From the NCBI RefSeq assembly GCF_026650985.1, contig NZ_CP086239.1, positions 744,001 through 808,000 on the forward strand: a stretch of DNA of 64,000 nt. The letters run 5' to 3'. Origin of the DNA: Clostridium estertheticum. GTDB lineage: Bacteria; Bacillota; Clostridia; Clostridiales; Clostridiaceae. Below, one piece after another: positions 35,159-47,285 of the stretch. Position 1 is the first letter of the stretch; every line of letters begins with the position of its first letter. Under the pieces are notes generated by a model. It was not told the DNA's origin. It saw nothing but the letters and a program-made list of their open reading frames with translations, and searched no databases. The translations under genes were made by a program, and so were the position numbers.

Positions 35159-36079
35159 ATGGTTACTGCAAGCATGGTTAAAGAGTTAAGAGAAAAAACT
35201 GGAGCAGGAATGATGGATTGTAAAAGAGCTCTAAGTGAAACAGATGGTGATGTGGAAAAAGCGATTGAACTTTTAAGAGAAAAAGGGTTGGCAGCAGCTG
35301 CAAAGAAATCTGGAAGAATAGCCGCAGAAGGAATAGTATGTACATATATTTCAGAAGATATGAAAGTTGGAGCAGTAGTCGAAGTTAACTGTGAAACAGA
35401 CTTTGTTGCCATTAATAATGAGTTTGTTACTTTAGCAAATAATACAGCGAAACAAGCAGCACAAACTAATTCGACGACTATTGAGGAATTCACTTCTGAA
35501 AAATGTATGTCTGATGAAACAATTACTATTAATGATGCAGTTACAGCTTTAATAGCAAAATTAGGCGAAAATATGTCTGTAAGAAGATTTCAAAAATTTT
35601 CTATTGAAAATGGTGTTGTTCAAAGCTATGTTCATGGTGGTGGAAGAATAGGCGTCTTAGTGGAACTCTCATGCGAAAAGCAAGATGATGTGTTAATTAC
35701 GATTGCTAAAGATGTTGCAATGCAAATTGCGGCTGCTAGTCCTTTATTTTTAGATAATACATGTGTTGATAAAGATACTTTAGAAAAAGAAAAAGAAATA
35801 TATAGAGTTCAAGCAATAAACGAAGGAAAACCAGAAAAAATTGTAGAGAAAATGGTTATGGGTAGAGTTAATAAATACTTCAAAGAAGTTTGTTTACTTG
35901 AACAAGTATGGGTTAAGAACGCTGACTATACTATTACTAAATACCTTAAAGAAGAATCAAAAAAACTTGGTGCTGAGATAAAGGTAACAAGATTTGAAAG
36001 ATTTGAAAGAGGAGAAGGTATAGAAAAGAAAGAAGAAAATTTTGCAGAAGAAGTACAAAGACAAGTGCAAGGTAAATAG
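35159..36079 (+). CDS. tsf: Elongation factor Ts
   Basis: Nucleotide exchange factor for EF-Tu, 306 residues. The N-terminal UBA-like part reads [20 protein letters not shown], followed by [21 protein letters not shown]. The core has [11 protein letters not shown] (near residue 78) and a second subdomain with [12 protein letters not shown]. The C-terminal segment [11 protein letters not shown] is also conserved. AGGAGG lies upstream of the ATG. A rho-independent terminator follows at 36087. Confidence 0.97.
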   Translation: MVTASMVKELREKTGAGMMDCKRALSETDGDVEKAIELLREKGLAAAAKKSGRIAAEGIVCTYISEDMKVGAVVEVNCETDFVAINNEFVTLANNTAKQAAQTNSTTIEEFTSEKCMSDETITINDAVTALIAKLGENMSVRRFQKFSIENGVVQSYVHGGGRIGVLVELSCEKQDDVLITIAKDVAMQIAAASPLFLDNTCVDKDTLEKEKEIYRVQAINEGKPEKIVEKMVMGRVNKYFKEVCLLEQVWVKNADYTITKYLKEESKKLGAEIKVTRFERFERGEGIEKKEENFAEEVQRQVQGK

Positions 36080-36086
36080 AAATTAA

Positions 36087-36112
36087 AGGGAACACAAAGT
36101 GTTCTCTTTTTT
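36087..36112 (+). terminator. Terminator after tsf
   Basis: AGGGAACAC (36087-36095) pairs with GTGTTCTCT (36099-36107), loop AAA, followed by T5. It splits tsf from pyrH. Confidence 0.83.
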
Positions 36113-36114
36113 AA

Positions 36115-36870
<756 letters not shown>

Positions 36871-36894
36871 CCAATACAAAATGGAGGGAATTCT

Positions 36895-37452
36895 ATGATT
36901 AAAGAAATTATTAGTATTGCTGATGAAAAAATGAAAAAGACGATTGCAGTTTTGAAACATGAGTTATCAAGTATGAAGGCAGGAAGAGCAAATTCTGCAA
37001 TGCTGGATAGAATTAATGTTGAATGCTATGGTAGTCTCGTGCCATTAAGCCAAATTGCAAACATATCAGCACCTGAAGCGAGAGTATTATTAATTCAGCC
37101 ATGGGATAAATCTTCTATGAAAGAAATAGAAAGAGCTATATTAAAATCTGATTTGGGATTAAATCCATCAAATGATGGAATATCAATGAGATTAATTATT
37201 CCAGAGCTTACGGAAGAAACAAGAAAAAATTTAATGAAGAATATTAAGAAAACCGGAGAAGAAGGCAAAGTAGCTATAAGGTCTATAAGGCGAGATGCTA
37301 ATGATAAAATTAAAGCATTGAAAAAAAACAGCGAAATTTCTGAAGATGAAGTTAAAAAAACAGAAGATATCATCCAAAAAGAAACAGATAAATTTATTAA
37401 AGAAGTAGATAAAATAATTGATACTAAAGAAAAACAAATAATGTCAGTTTAG
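36895..37452 (+). CDS. frr: Ribosome recycling factor
   Basis: Splits the post-termination ribosome together with EF-G. The 185-residue protein matches the family length and has LKHELSSMKAGRANSAMLD at the start of the helical bundle, PLSQIANISAPEARVLLIQP, SDLGLNPSNDG and the C-terminal RSIRRDANDKIKALKKN helix. GGAGGG ribosome binding site. Cotranscribed with pyrH; a long perfect hairpin follows. Confidence 0.97.
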   Translation: MIKEIISIADEKMKKTIAVLKHELSSMKAGRANSAMLDRINVECYGSLVPLSQIANISAPEARVLLIQPWDKSSMKEIERAILKSDLGLNPSNDGISMRLIIPELTEETRKNLMKNIKKTGEEGKVAIRSIRRDANDKIKALKKNSEISEDEVKKTEDIIQKETDKFIKEVDKIIDTKEKQIMSV

Positions 37453-37457
37453 TCCTT

Positions 37458-37501
37458 AATTTTAAATAGAACCTGCATTTATGCAGGTTCTATTTAAAAT
37501 T
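37458..37501 (+). terminator. Long perfect hairpin after frr
   Basis: Twenty bases at 37458-37477 (AATTTTAAATAGAACCTGCA) are fully complementary to 37482-37501, loop TTTA. The T-rich part of the right arm lies inside the stem. Functions as a terminator or strong mRNA boundary before uppS. Confidence 0.75.
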
Positions 37502-37533
37502 ATACTATAACTAGTAAAAAGGAGAGAATTTTA

Positions 37534-38301
37534 TTGAAAAAATTATTCGCTTTCTTAAAAAAGAATAAAGATATGAGTAATGAAACAAACTTAGATATGA
37601 CTAAAATACCTAAGCATATTGCAATTATAATGGATGGAAATGGTAGATGGGCAAAAGAGCGTAATTTGCCTAGAGCACTTGGACATAAGGCCGGTGTTGA
37701 AGCAATTAGGAAGATTGTAAAAGAATGTGACAGGTTAGGGGTTAAATATTTAACATTATATGCATTTTCAACTGAGAATTGGAATAGACCTGTAAAAGAA
37801 GTTGATTCTTTAATGAAGTTGTTAGTGGAGTATTTAAAAAAAGAAGTCGAAGAATTAAACGTTAATGATGTTGTTGTTAATTCTATTGGTAATATTTCGA
37901 AATTGCCTTTGATATGTAGAGAAGAATTAAATAATGCATATGAAAAAACAAAAAATAATAAGGGATTGATTTTAAATCTTGCTTTAAATTATGGAGGAAG
38001 AAGTGAAATAGTAGATGCTGTAAAAGAGATTTCATCGGATTTAATTAATAAGAAAATATCTAAGGATCAAATAAATGAAGATTTATTTTCAAAATACATG
38101 TATACAAGTAAAATGCCTGATCCAGATCTAATAATAAGGCCAAGTGGTGAGTTAAGATTAAGTAATTTCTTGCTTTGGCAGGGTGCATACTCAGAACTTT
38201 GGTTTTCAGACATTAATTGGCCGGATTTTCATGAGAAGCAGCTACAAAGTGCAATAATGGATTATCAAAAAAGAGATAGAAGATTTGGAAAGGTTAAATA
38301 G
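37534..38301 (+). CDS. uppS: Isoprenyl transferase (undecaprenyl diphosphate synthase)
   Basis: Makes the C55 lipid carrier diphosphate for cell wall synthesis from FPP and IPP. The 255-residue protein has a lysine-rich N-terminus, IPKHIAIIMDGNGRWAKER (near residue 25-43) with the catalytic Asp, LYAFSTENWNRP, LNYGGRSEI and DPDLIIRPSGELRLSNFLLW. Start codon is TTG 37534, nine bases after AAGGAG (37519-37524); no nearer ATG gives the full motif. Next gene cdsA is 11 bases away. Confidence 0.95.
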   Translation: MKKLFAFLKKNKDMSNETNLDMTKIPKHIAIIMDGNGRWAKERNLPRALGHKAGVEAIRKIVKECDRLGVKYLTLYAFSTENWNRPVKEVDSLMKLLVEYLKKEVEELNVNDVVVNSIGNISKLPLICREELNNAYEKTKNNKGLILNLALNYGGRSEIVDAVKEISSDLINKKISKDQINEDLFSKYMYTSKMPDPDLIIRPSGELRLSNFLLWQGAYSELWFSDINWPDFHEKQLQSAIMDYQKRDRRFGKVK

Positions 38302-38312
38302 GGGAGAAAGTC

Positions 38313-39119
38313 ATGAATAATAGGTATATAGGGGCTCTTGTTTTAGCTCCATTCATAATATTTTTATTTTTAGGTGGGGTGTATTTAAAATATATTGTAA
38401 TGGTAATTTCACTTTTTGGTATGTACGAGTTCTATAAAGTTTCTAGAAAAAAACATTATAAGCCAATTGCACTTATAGGATATGGGTTATGCATAGTATA
38501 TTACTTAAATATGAACAAGAATTTTTCACAAAGTTTTAATATATATATTTTAATTGCAACAATTTTCTTGCTATTATGTATTCCTGTGGTTTATACAAGT
38601 TACAATTTTGTAGATGTTGCGCTTACCTTATTTGGATTCTTGTATGTAGCAGTATTTTTTAGTTTTATAGTGTTTATAGACAATAAAGCTTATGGTCAAT
38701 ATTTAGTATGGATTATATTCATTTGTTCATGGGGATGCGATACTTTGGCTTATTATTCTGGAAGGATTTTAGGCAAAGGAGGCAAACATAAGCTTTGCCC
38801 TAAAGTTAGTCCTAATAAAACAATAGAGGGGTCGATAGGTGGCTTACTTGGGAGTACTATAGGATGTATGATTTATGGATATGTTATTTCAAAATATGGC
38901 GTGCATATAGAATTATATCATTATGCTATAATTGGTGTTTTATGTGGCGTTTTTGGACAGTTTGGAGATTTAATTGCATCATCGATAAAGAGATATGTAG
39001 GAGCTAAGGATTACAGTAATCTTATACCGGGACATGGTGGGATTTTAGACCGTTTTGATAGTATTTTATTTGTGTCTGTGGTAGTATTTTATTATATTAC
39101 ATTTATAATAAAGATATAA
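38313..39119 (+). CDS. cdsA: Phosphatidate cytidylyltransferase
   Basis: Integral membrane enzyme that makes CDP-diacylglycerol from phosphatidic acid and CTP. The 268-residue protein has about seven hydrophobic segments. Its C-terminal signature is SPNKTIEGSIGGLLGSTIGC (near residue 167), followed by GQFGDLIASSIKRYVGAKDY and the end of the CDP-transferase motif LIPGHGGILDRFDSI. Ribosome binding site GGGGAG. It forms a lipid-carrier and phospholipid cluster with uppS upstream. Confidence 0.95.
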   Translation: MNNRYIGALVLAPFIIFLFLGGVYLKYIVMVISLFGMYEFYKVSRKKHYKPIALIGYGLCIVYYLNMNKNFSQSFNIYILIATIFLLLCIPVVYTSYNFVDVALTLFGFLYVAVFFSFIVFIDNKAYGQYLVWIIFICSWGCDTLAYYSGRILGKGGKHKLCPKVSPNKTIEGSIGGLLGSTIGCMIYGYVISKYGVHIELYHYAIIGVLCGVFGQFGDLIASSIKRYVGAKDYSNLIPGHGGILDRFDSILFVSVVVFYYITFIIKI

Positions 39120-39535
39120 ATTTATATAGTTTATTGCTTAAGAAAATCATATATTGGGCAGGATGCAAAAAAAATTCAGAGTGAATTGGCATTGATGACT
39201 TTATATGATTTTATTATTACATAAAGCATTAAAAAAATAACGGTGTTATATTTTATATTAATATCTGAACTTAATAATGAATATTATTACAAATAATAGC
39301 TTGCTATAAAGAATGTTACAAATTGTATATTGTAGTAAGTACTTTATTTTAATAGCTAACTATGTTATATTTAATACTGCGAATATGCAAAAAAATAGAA
39401 ATAAATTGAAGATATTAACATGATATTTTATTTATTGTTTGAGACATAATTACATACAGTGGCATAGCTTTAATATTTTTAATTTTGATGACATAATAAT
39501 TATAAATTGTAACATTATAGGGATGGGGAGATTAA
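39120..39535. other. 416-base AT-rich intergenic region before dxr
   Basis: No gene seen. Composition is very AT-rich with no strong inverted repeat. A weak promoter candidate is TTGAAG at 39406-39411 with TATTTA at 39429-39434 (17-base spacer). The dxr ribosome binding site GGGGAG lies at the right end. Confidence 0.5.
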
Positions 39536-40696
39536 ATGAAAAAACTTACTATTTTAGGAGTTACGGGATCAATTGGAACTCAAACTTTAGATGTTATTCG
39601 ATCGGATATTAAAAACTTTATTATTATAGGGATTTCTGCAAATACTAATTATGAGAAAATTATTCCTATCATAGAGGAATTTAAACCTAAATATGTTGCC
39701 ATGATGGATGAGGAAGCTTCACTAAAACTTAAAAAATATTGTGACTTAAATAAATATTCAACGGAAATATTGCATGGATTAGATGGCTTAAATTATATAA
39801 GTACCTTAACTGAAGTTGATCTTGTAGTAACTTCAGTTGTAGGAATGATAGGACTCGTTCCAACTATAAAAGCTATTTATGCAGGAAAAGATATTGCTTT
39901 AGCTAATAAGGAAACACTAGTTGCCGCGGGAGAACTAGTTATGGAAGCTGCTAAAAAAAACAATGTAAATATTTTGCCAGTTGATTCAGAACATGGTGCT
40001 ATTTTTCAATGTTTGCAAGGTAATAAGTTAGAAAATGTTAATAAGATAATAATAACTGCATCTGGTGGTCCATTCAGAGGTAAAAGTAGACAAGAATTAA
40101 TAGATATAAGACCTGAAGATGCGATTAAACATCCAAAATGGAACATGGGTAAAAAAATATCAGTTGATTCGTCAACGCTTATGAATAAAGGACTCGAGGT
40201 TATTGAAGCACACTGGTTATTTGGGATAGATTACGAAAATATACAAGTGGTAGTTCATCCACAAAGTGTTATACATTCTATGGTCGAGTATATAGATGGT
40301 AGTATAATAGCACAAATGAGTTCTACTGACATGAGGCTTCCTATTCAATATGCCATAAACTATCCAAAGAGAAACATCGCTGTAATTGATAAATTGGATT
40401 TTTATAATATGAGCAATTTAACTTTTGAAAAACCTGACAGTGATACATTTAAATGCCTTAAATTAGCCTTAAAAGCAGGTAAAATGGGTGGTAATATGCC
40501 TGCTATAATGAATGCTGCGAATGAGGTAGCTGTTGAACTCTTTTTAGATTATAAAATTAAATATCTACAAATAGAAGATATTATAGAAAAATGCATGAAT
40601 AAATTTGATCACAATATTAAACCAAATCTAGAAGAAATTTTAGATGTTGATTTAAAGGTTAGGGAATATGTGAAAAAAAATTATGATCAAAAATAG
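39536..40696 (+). CDS. dxr: 1-deoxy-D-xylulose 5-phosphate reductoisomerase
   Basis: Second step of the MEP isoprenoid pathway: DXP to MEP with NADPH. The 386-residue protein has the nucleotide-binding ILGVTGSIGTQTLDVI at the start, ALANKETLVAAGELV (near 122), LPVDSEHGAIFQCLQG (near 149), ITASGGPFRG and KWNMGKKISVDSSTLMNKG. These residues bind metal and substrate. It starts a lipid and isoprenoid series, dxr-rseP-ispG, in which ispG acts later in the same pathway. Confidence 0.97.
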   Translation: MKKLTILGVTGSIGTQTLDVIRSDIKNFIIIGISANTNYEKIIPIIEEFKPKYVAMMDEEASLKLKKYCDLNKYSTEILHGLDGLNYISTLTEVDLVVTSVVGMIGLVPTIKAIYAGKDIALANKETLVAAGELVMEAAKKNNVNILPVDSEHGAIFQCLQGNKLENVNKIIITASGGPFRGKSRQELIDIRPEDAIKHPKWNMGKKISVDSSTLMNKGLEVIEAHWLFGIDYENIQVVVHPQSVIHSMVEYIDGSIIAQMSSTDMRLPIQYAINYPKRNIAVIDKLDFYNMSNLTFEKPDSDTFKCLKLALKAGKMGGNMPAIMNAANEVAVELFLDYKIKYLQIEDIIEKCMNKFDHNIKPNLEEILDVDLKVREYVKKNYDQK

Positions 40697-40710
40697 GGAG
40701 GAAAATTGTT

Positions 40711-41748
40711 ATGGGTAGTATTTTACCGAATATACCATATATTATTATGGCCATTTTAGCATTTAGTCTTTTAGTAATAATACATGAATTAGGTCATTTT
40801 ATAATGTGTAAGTTAAATGGGGTAAAAGTAAGTGAATTTTCACTCGGAATGGGTCCAAAACTTTTTGGAATAAAAGGAAAGGAAACAGAGTACTTAATTA
40901 AAGCATTTCCTGTTGGGGGATATGTCAAAATGGAAGGGGAAGAGGGGAACAGTAATGATCCTAGATCTTTCACTAATAAAACACCAGTTCAAAAACTAAG
41001 CATAGTTTCTGCTGGAGCAATTATGAATCTGATTTTAGCAGTGGTTTTATTTGCTATTGTTGGTGCTGCAAAAGGATATGTATTACCAATAATAGGGCAA
41101 GTAGTTGCGAGTAGCCCAGCTATGCATTCTGGATTACAAGTTGGAGATAAAATTACTAAAATTGATAAAGTTAGCATAGAGAGATGGGATGAATTTATAA
41201 ATATTGTTTACGCGTCTAAAGGTGAAAGTATGAACATTGAAGTAGTTAGAAATTCAAAGGTGAAAGAAATTTCTTTAAAACCAGTTAAAAATGTGAAGGA
41301 AAATAGATACATGATAGGAATTGCTGCTTCAGGTGTAGAAAAAAAATTAAACTTTGGCGAATCAGTAGGATATGGATTTGGTCAAACAGTTGATACTGCA
41401 AAACAAACTTTTGGTTTTTTTGGCACTATATTTAAGGGTCAATTTTCGGGTTCTGATGTAGGGGGACCTATAAGCATAATGAGGATTTCAACAAAAGCAG
41501 CACAAACTGGATTAACAACGTTACTTTACTTTACTGCACTAATGAGTGTGCAATTAGGAATATTTAATATAATACCTTTTCCAGCTTTAGATGGAGGATG
41601 GATCTTTATGTTATTATTTGAAATAATATCAGGTAAGAAATTAGATGATAATAAGGTAGGAACTATAAATTATATTGGATTTATGTTTTTAATGGCATTA
41701 ATGGTGGTAATAGTTATTAAGGATATAGTTAGTCCAATGAAATTCTAG
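40711..41748 (+). CDS. rseP: RIP metalloprotease RseP
   Basis: Site-2-type zinc protease in the membrane, 345 residues. The first membrane segment contains the HExxH motif in LLVIIHELGHFIMCK (near residues 25-29). A PDZ domain with GLQVGDKITKID lies near 145. The second catalytic motif is in NIIPFPALDGGW (near 290), the NxxPxPxLDG of the family. In Bacillus the homologue RasP cleaves anti-sigma factors and leftover signal peptides. The stop lies three bases before ATG 41752 and its end carries the ispG ribosome binding site. Confidence 0.95.
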   Translation: MGSILPNIPYIIMAILAFSLLVIIHELGHFIMCKLNGVKVSEFSLGMGPKLFGIKGKETEYLIKAFPVGGYVKMEGEEGNSNDPRSFTNKTPVQKLSIVSAGAIMNLILAVVLFAIVGAAKGYVLPIIGQVVASSPAMHSGLQVGDKITKIDKVSIERWDEFINIVYASKGESMNIEVVRNSKVKEISLKPVKNVKENRYMIGIAASGVEKKLNFGESVGYGFGQTVDTAKQTFGFFGTIFKGQFSGSDVGGPISIMRISTKAAQTGLTTLLYFTALMSVQLGIFNIIPFPALDGGWIFMLLFEIISGKKLDDNKVGTINYIGFMFLMALMVVIVIKDIVSPMKF

Positions 41749-41760
41749 GAGATGAAGATT

Positions 41761-42810
41761 ATGGAAGCTAGAAAAACAAAAAAAATTAAAATTGGTGATT
41801 TATATATAGGTGGAGATTCAAAGATTGCAGTGCAGTCAATGACGAATACTGATACACGAGATGTAGAGGCTACGATAAAACAAATACTTGAGCTTGAAAA
41901 AGTAGGTTGCGATATTGTACGCTGTGCAGTGCCAGATATGGTAGCTGCTGAGGCGATAAAAGATATAATGAAAGGTATTCATATACCTCTAGTTGCAGAT
42001 ATCCATTTTGATTATAGGCTGGCTTTAAAAGTTATTGAGAATGGAGTATCTAAACTAAGAATTAATCCAGGTAATATTGGAAATATTGATAGAATAAAAT
42101 TAGTTGCAGATGCAGCCAAAGCGAAGGGAATTCCAATTAGAATTGGGGTAAATTCAGGATCGCTAGAAAAAGATATTCTTAAAAAGTATGGACATGTATG
42201 TGCGCAAGCTTTAGTTGAAAGTGCGCTAAAACATGTTAAAATACTTGAAAGTTTAAATTTTTACGATATAGTTATTTCTATAAAATCATCAGATGTTGTA
42301 ATGATGATTGAAAGTTATAAATTATTATCAGGCAAGGTAGATTATCCACTCCACCTTGGGGTTACTGAGGCTGGAACTACATGGAGAGGAACAATAAAAT
42401 CAAGTGTTGGAATCGGAGCATTACTAGCTTCAGGTATAGGTGATACTATAAGGGTATCTCTAACTGGGGATGTAGTAGATGAGGTTAAAGTTGGAATAGA
42501 AATCCTAAAATCATTAGGTTATATAGATGACGGAATTAAATTTGTATCATGCCCAACATGTGGTAGAACGCAAATAAATCTTATAAAGATTGCAAATGAA
42601 GTAGAAAAAAGATTGGAATTTTGTAATAAAAATATAAAGATTGCAGTGATGGGATGCATAGTTAATGGTCCGGGTGAAGCAAGAGAGGCTGATATTGGCA
42701 TCGCTGGCGGAGATGGAGTTGGTCTCATATTTAAAAAAGGTGAAATAATTAAAACTGTTAAGGAAGAAGATTTAGTAGAAGAACTTATTCGTGAAGTAAA
42801 TAACCTATAA
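41761..42810 (+). CDS. ispG: 4-hydroxy-3-methylbut-2-enyl diphosphate synthase
   Basis: Iron-sulphur enzyme of the MEP pathway converting MEcPP to HMBPP. The protein is about 349 residues. The TIM-barrel part has IAVQSMTNTDTRDVEAT, PLVADIHFDYRLAL and RINPGNIG. The cluster is bound by FVSCPTCGRTQINL (two Cys, near 263) and MGCIVNGPGEAREADIGIAG (third Cys and Glu, near 300). ATG 41752 directly abuts AGGAG, so ATG 41761, nine bases further, is preferred. Overlap with rseP control implies cotranscription. Confidence 0.96.
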   Translation: MEARKTKKIKIGDLYIGGDSKIAVQSMTNTDTRDVEATIKQILELEKVGCDIVRCAVPDMVAAEAIKDIMKGIHIPLVADIHFDYRLALKVIENGVSKLRINPGNIGNIDRIKLVADAAKAKGIPIRIGVNSGSLEKDILKKYGHVCAQALVESALKHVKILESLNFYDIVISIKSSDVVMMIESYKLLSGKVDYPLHLGVTEAGTTWRGTIKSSVGIGALLASGIGDTIRVSLTGDVVDEVKVGIEILKSLGYIDDGIKFVSCPTCGRTQINLIKIANEVEKRLEFCNKNIKIAVMGCIVNGPGEAREADIGIAGGDGVGLIFKKGEIIKTVKEEDLVEELIREVNNL

Positions 42811-42834
42811 GATGACTTCTCAGGAGGAATATTA

Positions 42835-45800
42835 ATGAACGCAAGTCTAGCTCAAATGTTGAAAAATGATCTTGATTTAAATGAAGAAACATTAGTAGAT
42901 AATATTAAGGTGTTAAGGGTTCAGTACCTTAAGAAAAGCAATAAATTAAGGGTGATTATTAAATCTTTTGAGGATACAGATGATAATAAAAAACTACTAA
43001 TTAAAGAGATTATATCAAAACGATTATGTAGTTTTAACGATATACAGTTGATTTGCTACCATGATGTATCAAATGCAACTATAGAAGATGTAAAAGATAA
43101 GTTTTGGCTCGATGTAGTTAATGTAATATCTATCTCAGAGCCATCAAGTAAGGATAGTTTACTTAAGTCAACTAGAATAATTGAGAATGGTATACTTAAA
43201 ATTCAGTGTGGTAATGATTTTATGTGCAAAATTCTAAGAGATAAAAATATAGAACTTCTTATGAAAAACACTATAAATGATATGTTTGGAGTTGATTCAC
43301 TAGTTAAACTAGAACATAACAGTGAACTTTCTAAAGATGATTCTTTAATGAAAAAAGAAAAAGAAAATGAAACTATAATTAATGAAATAGTTAAAAATAT
43401 GAATATAGAAAAGACAGACAAGCCCCGTAGTGGTGGGCAAAGTAATGATAATAGCAATGGCTACAAAGCTAATAAATTTAGTAGACCGGGTTACAAAAAG
43501 GGTGAAGTTGCTGATAAAAATACTATTATGGGAAGAAATATTAATGATGAAAGTATAGAAATAAAAGATATAAGTGAGACTTCAGGAATAATTTGTGCTT
43601 GTGGTGATATTTTTAAGGTGAATATAATTGAAACAAAAACGGGAAGAATAATTATAACATTTTATATTACAGATTATTCCAGCTCGATTACGGTGAAATG
43701 TTTTCCAAAGCCTAAAGAAGTAGAAAAGATGATGGAGGAAATCAAAGTTGGACTCTTTTGCAAGATACGTGGAGAAGCAAGTTATGATACTTATGCAAGA
43801 GAAGTTGTAGTTATGGCTAGAGATATAATTAAACTTAAAAAAATAGAAAGAATGGATACTGCTCAGGAGAAAAGGGTTGAACTTCATCTTCATACTCAAA
43901 TGAGTGCTATGGATGGTATTAGTCCTGCATCGAAACTTGTTGAAAGAGCAGCTAAGTGGGGACATAGCGCAGTAGCAATAACTGATCATGGTGTAGTTCA
44001 AGCATTTCCAGAAGCCATGGATGCAGCTAAAAAGAATAAGATTAAGGTTATCTATGGTGTTGAGGGTTACCTAGTAGACGATGGAGTGCCAATTGTTATT
44101 AATAATAAAGGTGAAACTTTAGATGATCGTTTTGTAGTCTTTGATTTAGAAACAACTGGGTTATCTAGTGAAAATGATAAAATTATAGAAATTGGTGCAT
44201 TGAAGATAGAAAATGGAAAAATAGTAGATAGATTTAGTGAGTTTGTAAATCCGGGAATAGACATACCTTATAAGATTATAGAACTAACTGGAATTACAAA
44301 TGATAATGTTTCTGATGCAGCCTCTATAGAAGATGTACTTCCTAAGTTTTTAGAGTTTACAAAAGATAGTGTGCTTGTAGCACACAATTCTGACTTCGAT
44401 GCATCTTTTATTAAAAAAAATTCACAGAGGTTAGGCTTGAAGTTTGAGAATGCAATTATGGATACAATTCCTTTAGCTAAATATTTACTTAAAGACCTTA
44501 AAACGTTTAAGTTAAATACAGTAGCCAAATATTTAGGCATAACCCTAGAAAATCATCATAGAGCTGTAGATGATGCTAAAGCTACCGCAGACATACTATT
44601 ACATTGTTTTGGGCTACTTCGCGAAAAAAACATTTTAGATTTAGATACTTTAAATAAAGAATTTCTAGCTGACTTTAATGTGAAAAAGGCTAACACTTAT
44701 CATGTGATTATTTTGGTAAAGAATCAAATAGGGCTAAAGAACCTTTATAAGCTTATTTCATTTTCAAATTTAGAATATTTTCATAGAAGACCAAGGCTTC
44801 CTAAAACTTTAATTGAAAAGTACAGAGAGGGCCTTATAGTTGGATCGGCGTGTGAAGCTGGACAAGTATATAAAGAAGTGCTTCAAGGAAAATCTGAAGA
44901 AGATATTAATAAAATAGTAAAATTCTATGATTATTTAGAAATACAACCTTTACTAAATAATAAATTTATGATTAAAAATGGAATAGTAAAAGACGAAAGT
45001 GAATTAATGGACATTAATAGGAGGATATGCACTATTGGTGATAAAAATAATATGCCAGTAGTTGCTACAGGGGATGTACATTTTTTAGAACCTTTAGATG
45101 CAGTTTTTAGAAAAATATTGATGGCAGGTAAAGGGTTTTCAGATGCAGATGATCAACCACCATTATATTTTAAAACTACAAATGAGATGCTAAGTGAATT
45201 TTCATATTTAGGAGAAAAAAAATGTAAAGAAGTAGTAATTTATAATCCGAATAAAATTGCTGAAATGATAGAATTTGTAAAACCAATACCAGATGGAACT
45301 TTTACACCTAAAATACCTGGGGCAGAAGATGATATCAGAAAGATGACATCAGATAAAGTTCATTCAATATATGGGGATCCATTGCCTGAGATAGTTGAAA
45401 AAAGATTGGAAAAAGAATTAAATTCTATTATTGGTAATGGATATGCTGTGCTTTATTTGATAGCTGAAAAATTAGTAGCAAAATCACTTGCAGATGGTTA
45501 TTTGGTAGGCTCAAGAGGTTCGGTTGGATCTTCTTTTGCAGCTAATATGTCTAATATAACAGAAGTAAATGGGTTGCCACCACATTATATATGTCCTAAT
45601 TGCAAAAAGAGTGAATTTATTTTAGATGGATCTATTGGTTCAGGTGCTGATTTACCTGATAAAGAATGTCCTGATTGTGGAACATTATATAAAAAAGATG
45701 GTTTTGATATTCCATTTGAAACATTCTTAGGATTTGAAGGAGATAAAGAACCGGATATAGATTTGAATTTTTCAGGGGATAATCAAGCAGACATACATAG

Positions 45801-47172
45801 ATATACAGAGGTGCTGTTTGGGAAAGGGCATACTTTTAAGGCTGGAACTATTGGAACCATTGCTGATAAAACTGCTTATGGTTATGTGAAAAAATATTTG
45901 AATGAAAAAGATGTTATGGTACCTCAAGCTGAAATTGAGAGACTTGTACAAGGATGTACTGGCGTTAAGAGGACCTCAGGACAACATCCAGGTGGAATAA
46001 TGGTTGTTCCAAGTGACAATGAGATATATAATTTTTGCCCTGTGCAACATCCGGCGGATGACCCAACATCAGATATTATTACAACGCATTTTGATTACCA
46101 TTCTATAAGTGGTAGGTTACTTAAACTTGATATTCTTGGTCATGATGATCCTACAATGCTTAAAATGCTTCAAGATTTAACGGGACTTGACCCTTTAACT
46201 ATCCCATTATCTGATGATAATGTTATAAGCTTATTTACGTCGCCTAAGGCACTTGGACTTACAGCTCAGGAATTAGGTTGTGAAGTGGGAAGCTATGGGG
46301 TTCCAGAATTTGGTACAAAATTTGTTAGACAAATGCTTTTAGATACACAACCAAAATCTTTTTCAGATTTGGTAAGAATTTCAGGATTATCTCACGGTAC
46401 TGACGTATGGATTAATAATGCGCAATATTATATTAAAGAAGGATTTACAACGCTTAAAGATTGTATTTCTACAAGAGATGATATAATGGTTTATCTATTG
46501 CATAAAGATCTTGAGCCTAAGACTGCTTTTACTATTATGGAGAAAGTACGAAAAGGTAAGGGACTTTCAGAAGAACATGAGAAAATAATGAAAGAGCATG
46601 ATGTTCCGGATTGGTATATAGGATCATGTAAAAAAATAAAGTATATGTTCCCTAAGGGGCATGCAGTAGCATATGTAATGATGGCCATTAGAATAGCATA
46701 TTATAAGGTTTATTACCCAAAAGAATACTATGCTACATTTTTTACTATAAGAGCAGATGATTTTGATGCAAACTTGATAGTAAAAGGTGACAGTGCTATA
46801 AGAGTTAAAATGGATGAACTCGAAGCTTTAGGTAAGGATATAGGAGTGAAAGAAAAAGGACTTCTAACTGCTCTTGAGTTATCTTTTGAAATGTATAAAA
46901 GAGGAATTAAATTATTAAATGTTGATCTTTATAAGTCAGAGGCGGTTAAATTTACAATTGAAGAAGATTCACTAAGACCTCCTTTAAATGCACTTGAAGG
47001 GGTAGGTGAAAATGCTGCTAAAAGTATAGCGCTAGAAAGAGTGCATGGAGAGTTCATATCAAAAGAAGATTTGAGAACTCGCTGCAAAGTGTCTAAAACA
47101 GTTATCGAAGCATTAGATAATCATGGGTGTTTGAAGGATCTTCCTGATACAAATCAGCTGTCGTTTTTTTAG
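42835..47172 (+). CDS. polC: DNA polymerase III PolC-type, alpha subunit
   Basis: Main replicative polymerase of Firmicutes, with built-in proofreading; 1445 residues. Domains in order: N-terminal region (1-230), OB fold (about 245-330), PHP part with [14 protein letters not shown] (from 348), and a DEDD exonuclease with [11 protein letters not shown] (from 433) and [14 protein letters not shown]. The palm follows with [12 protein letters not shown] (near 892), zinc-type cysteines CPNC and CPDC (about 920-960) and DIDLNFSGD (near 976). The C-terminal fingers and tail end [10 protein letters not shown], a beta-clamp-type peptide. Ribosome binding site AGGAGG. Confidence 0.97.
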   Translation: MNASLAQMLKNDLDLNEETLVDNIKVLRVQYLKKSNKLRVIIKSFEDTDDNKKLLIKEIISKRLCSFNDIQLICYHDVSNATIEDVKDKFWLDVVNVISISEPSSKDSLLKSTRIIENGILKIQCGNDFMCKILRDKNIELLMKNTINDMFGVDSLVKLEHNSELSKDDSLMKKEKENETIINEIVKNMNIEKTDKPRSGGQSNDNSNGYKANKFSRPGYKKGEVADKNTIMGRNINDESIEIKDISETSGIICACGDIFKVNIIETKTGRIIITFYITDYSSSITVKCFPKPKEVEKMMEEIKVGLFCKIRGEASYDTYAREVVVMARDIIKLKKIERMDTAQEKRVELHLHTQMSAMDGISPASKLVERAAKWGHSAVAITDHGVVQAFPEAMDAAKKNKIKVIYGVEGYLVDDGVPIVINNKGETLDDRFVVFDLETTGLSSENDKIIEIGALKIENGKIVDRFSEFVNPGIDIPYKIIELTGITNDNVSDAASIEDVLPKFLEFTKDSVLVAHNSDFDASFIKKNSQRLGLKFENAIMDTIPLAKYLLKDLKTFKLNTVAKYLGITLENHHRAVDDAKATADILLHCFGLLREKNILDLDTLNKEFLADFNVKKANTYHVIILVKNQIGLKNLYKLISFSNLEYFHRRPRLPKTLIEKYREGLIVGSACEAGQVYKEVLQGKSEEDINKIVKFYDYLEIQPLLNNKFMIKNGIVKDESELMDINRRICTIGDKNNMPVVATGDVHFLEPLDAVFRKILMAGKGFSDADDQPPLYFKTTNEMLSEFSYLGEKKCKEVVIYNPNKIAEMIEFVKPIPDGTFTPKIPGAEDDIRKMTSDKVHSIYGDPLPEIVEKRLEKELNSIIGNGYAVLYLIAEKLVAKSLADGYLVGSRGSVGSSFAANMSNITEVNGLPPHYICPNCKKSEFILDGSIGSGADLPDKECPDCGTLYKKDGFDIPFETFLGFEGDKEPDIDLNFSGDNQADIHRYTEVLFGKGHTFKAGTIGTIADKTAYGYVKKYLNEKDVMVPQAEIERLVQGCTGVKRTSGQHPGGIMVVPSDNEIYNFCPVQHPADDPTSDIITTHFDYHSISGRLLKLDILGHDDPTMLKMLQDLTGLDPLTIPLSDDNVISLFTSPKALGLTAQELGCEVGSYGVPEFGTKFVRQMLLDTQPKSFSDLVRISGLSHGTDVWINNAQYYIKEGFTTLKDCISTRDDIMVYLLHKDLEPKTAFTIMEKVRKGKGLSEEHEKIMKEHDVPDWYIGSCKKIKYMFPKGHAVAYVMMAIRIAYYKVYYPKEYYATFFTIRADDFDANLIVKGDSAIRVKMDELEALGKDIGVKEKGLLTALELSFEMYKRGIKLLNVDLYKSEAVKFTIEEDSLRPPLNALEGVGENAAKSIALERVHGEFISKEDLRTRCKVSKTVIEALDNHGCLKDLPDTNQLSFF

Positions 47173-47253
47173 GGAAATGCAATTAACCCTTGAAATAGCG
47201 GATTTTATATGATAGAATAATAGATATTAGTTATCACTAGTTATTTTATTGCA

Positions 47254-47281
47254 AGAGAGTAGGCCCGCCTACTCTCTATTT
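47254..47281 (+). terminator. Terminator after polC (first of two)
   Basis: AGAGAGTAGGC (47254-47264) and GCCTACTCTCT (47267-47277) form a perfect 11-base stem with a two-base spacer, then ATTTATT. Confidence 0.7.
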
Positions 47282-47285
47282 ATTG

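Noticed and set aside
43203-44540. Long minus-strand open frames inside polC.
   Set aside because: They are antisense to a certain gene, lack ribosome binding sites and have the low-complexity hydrophobic or serine-rich look of shadow frames; the same applies to similar antisense frames inside other genes.
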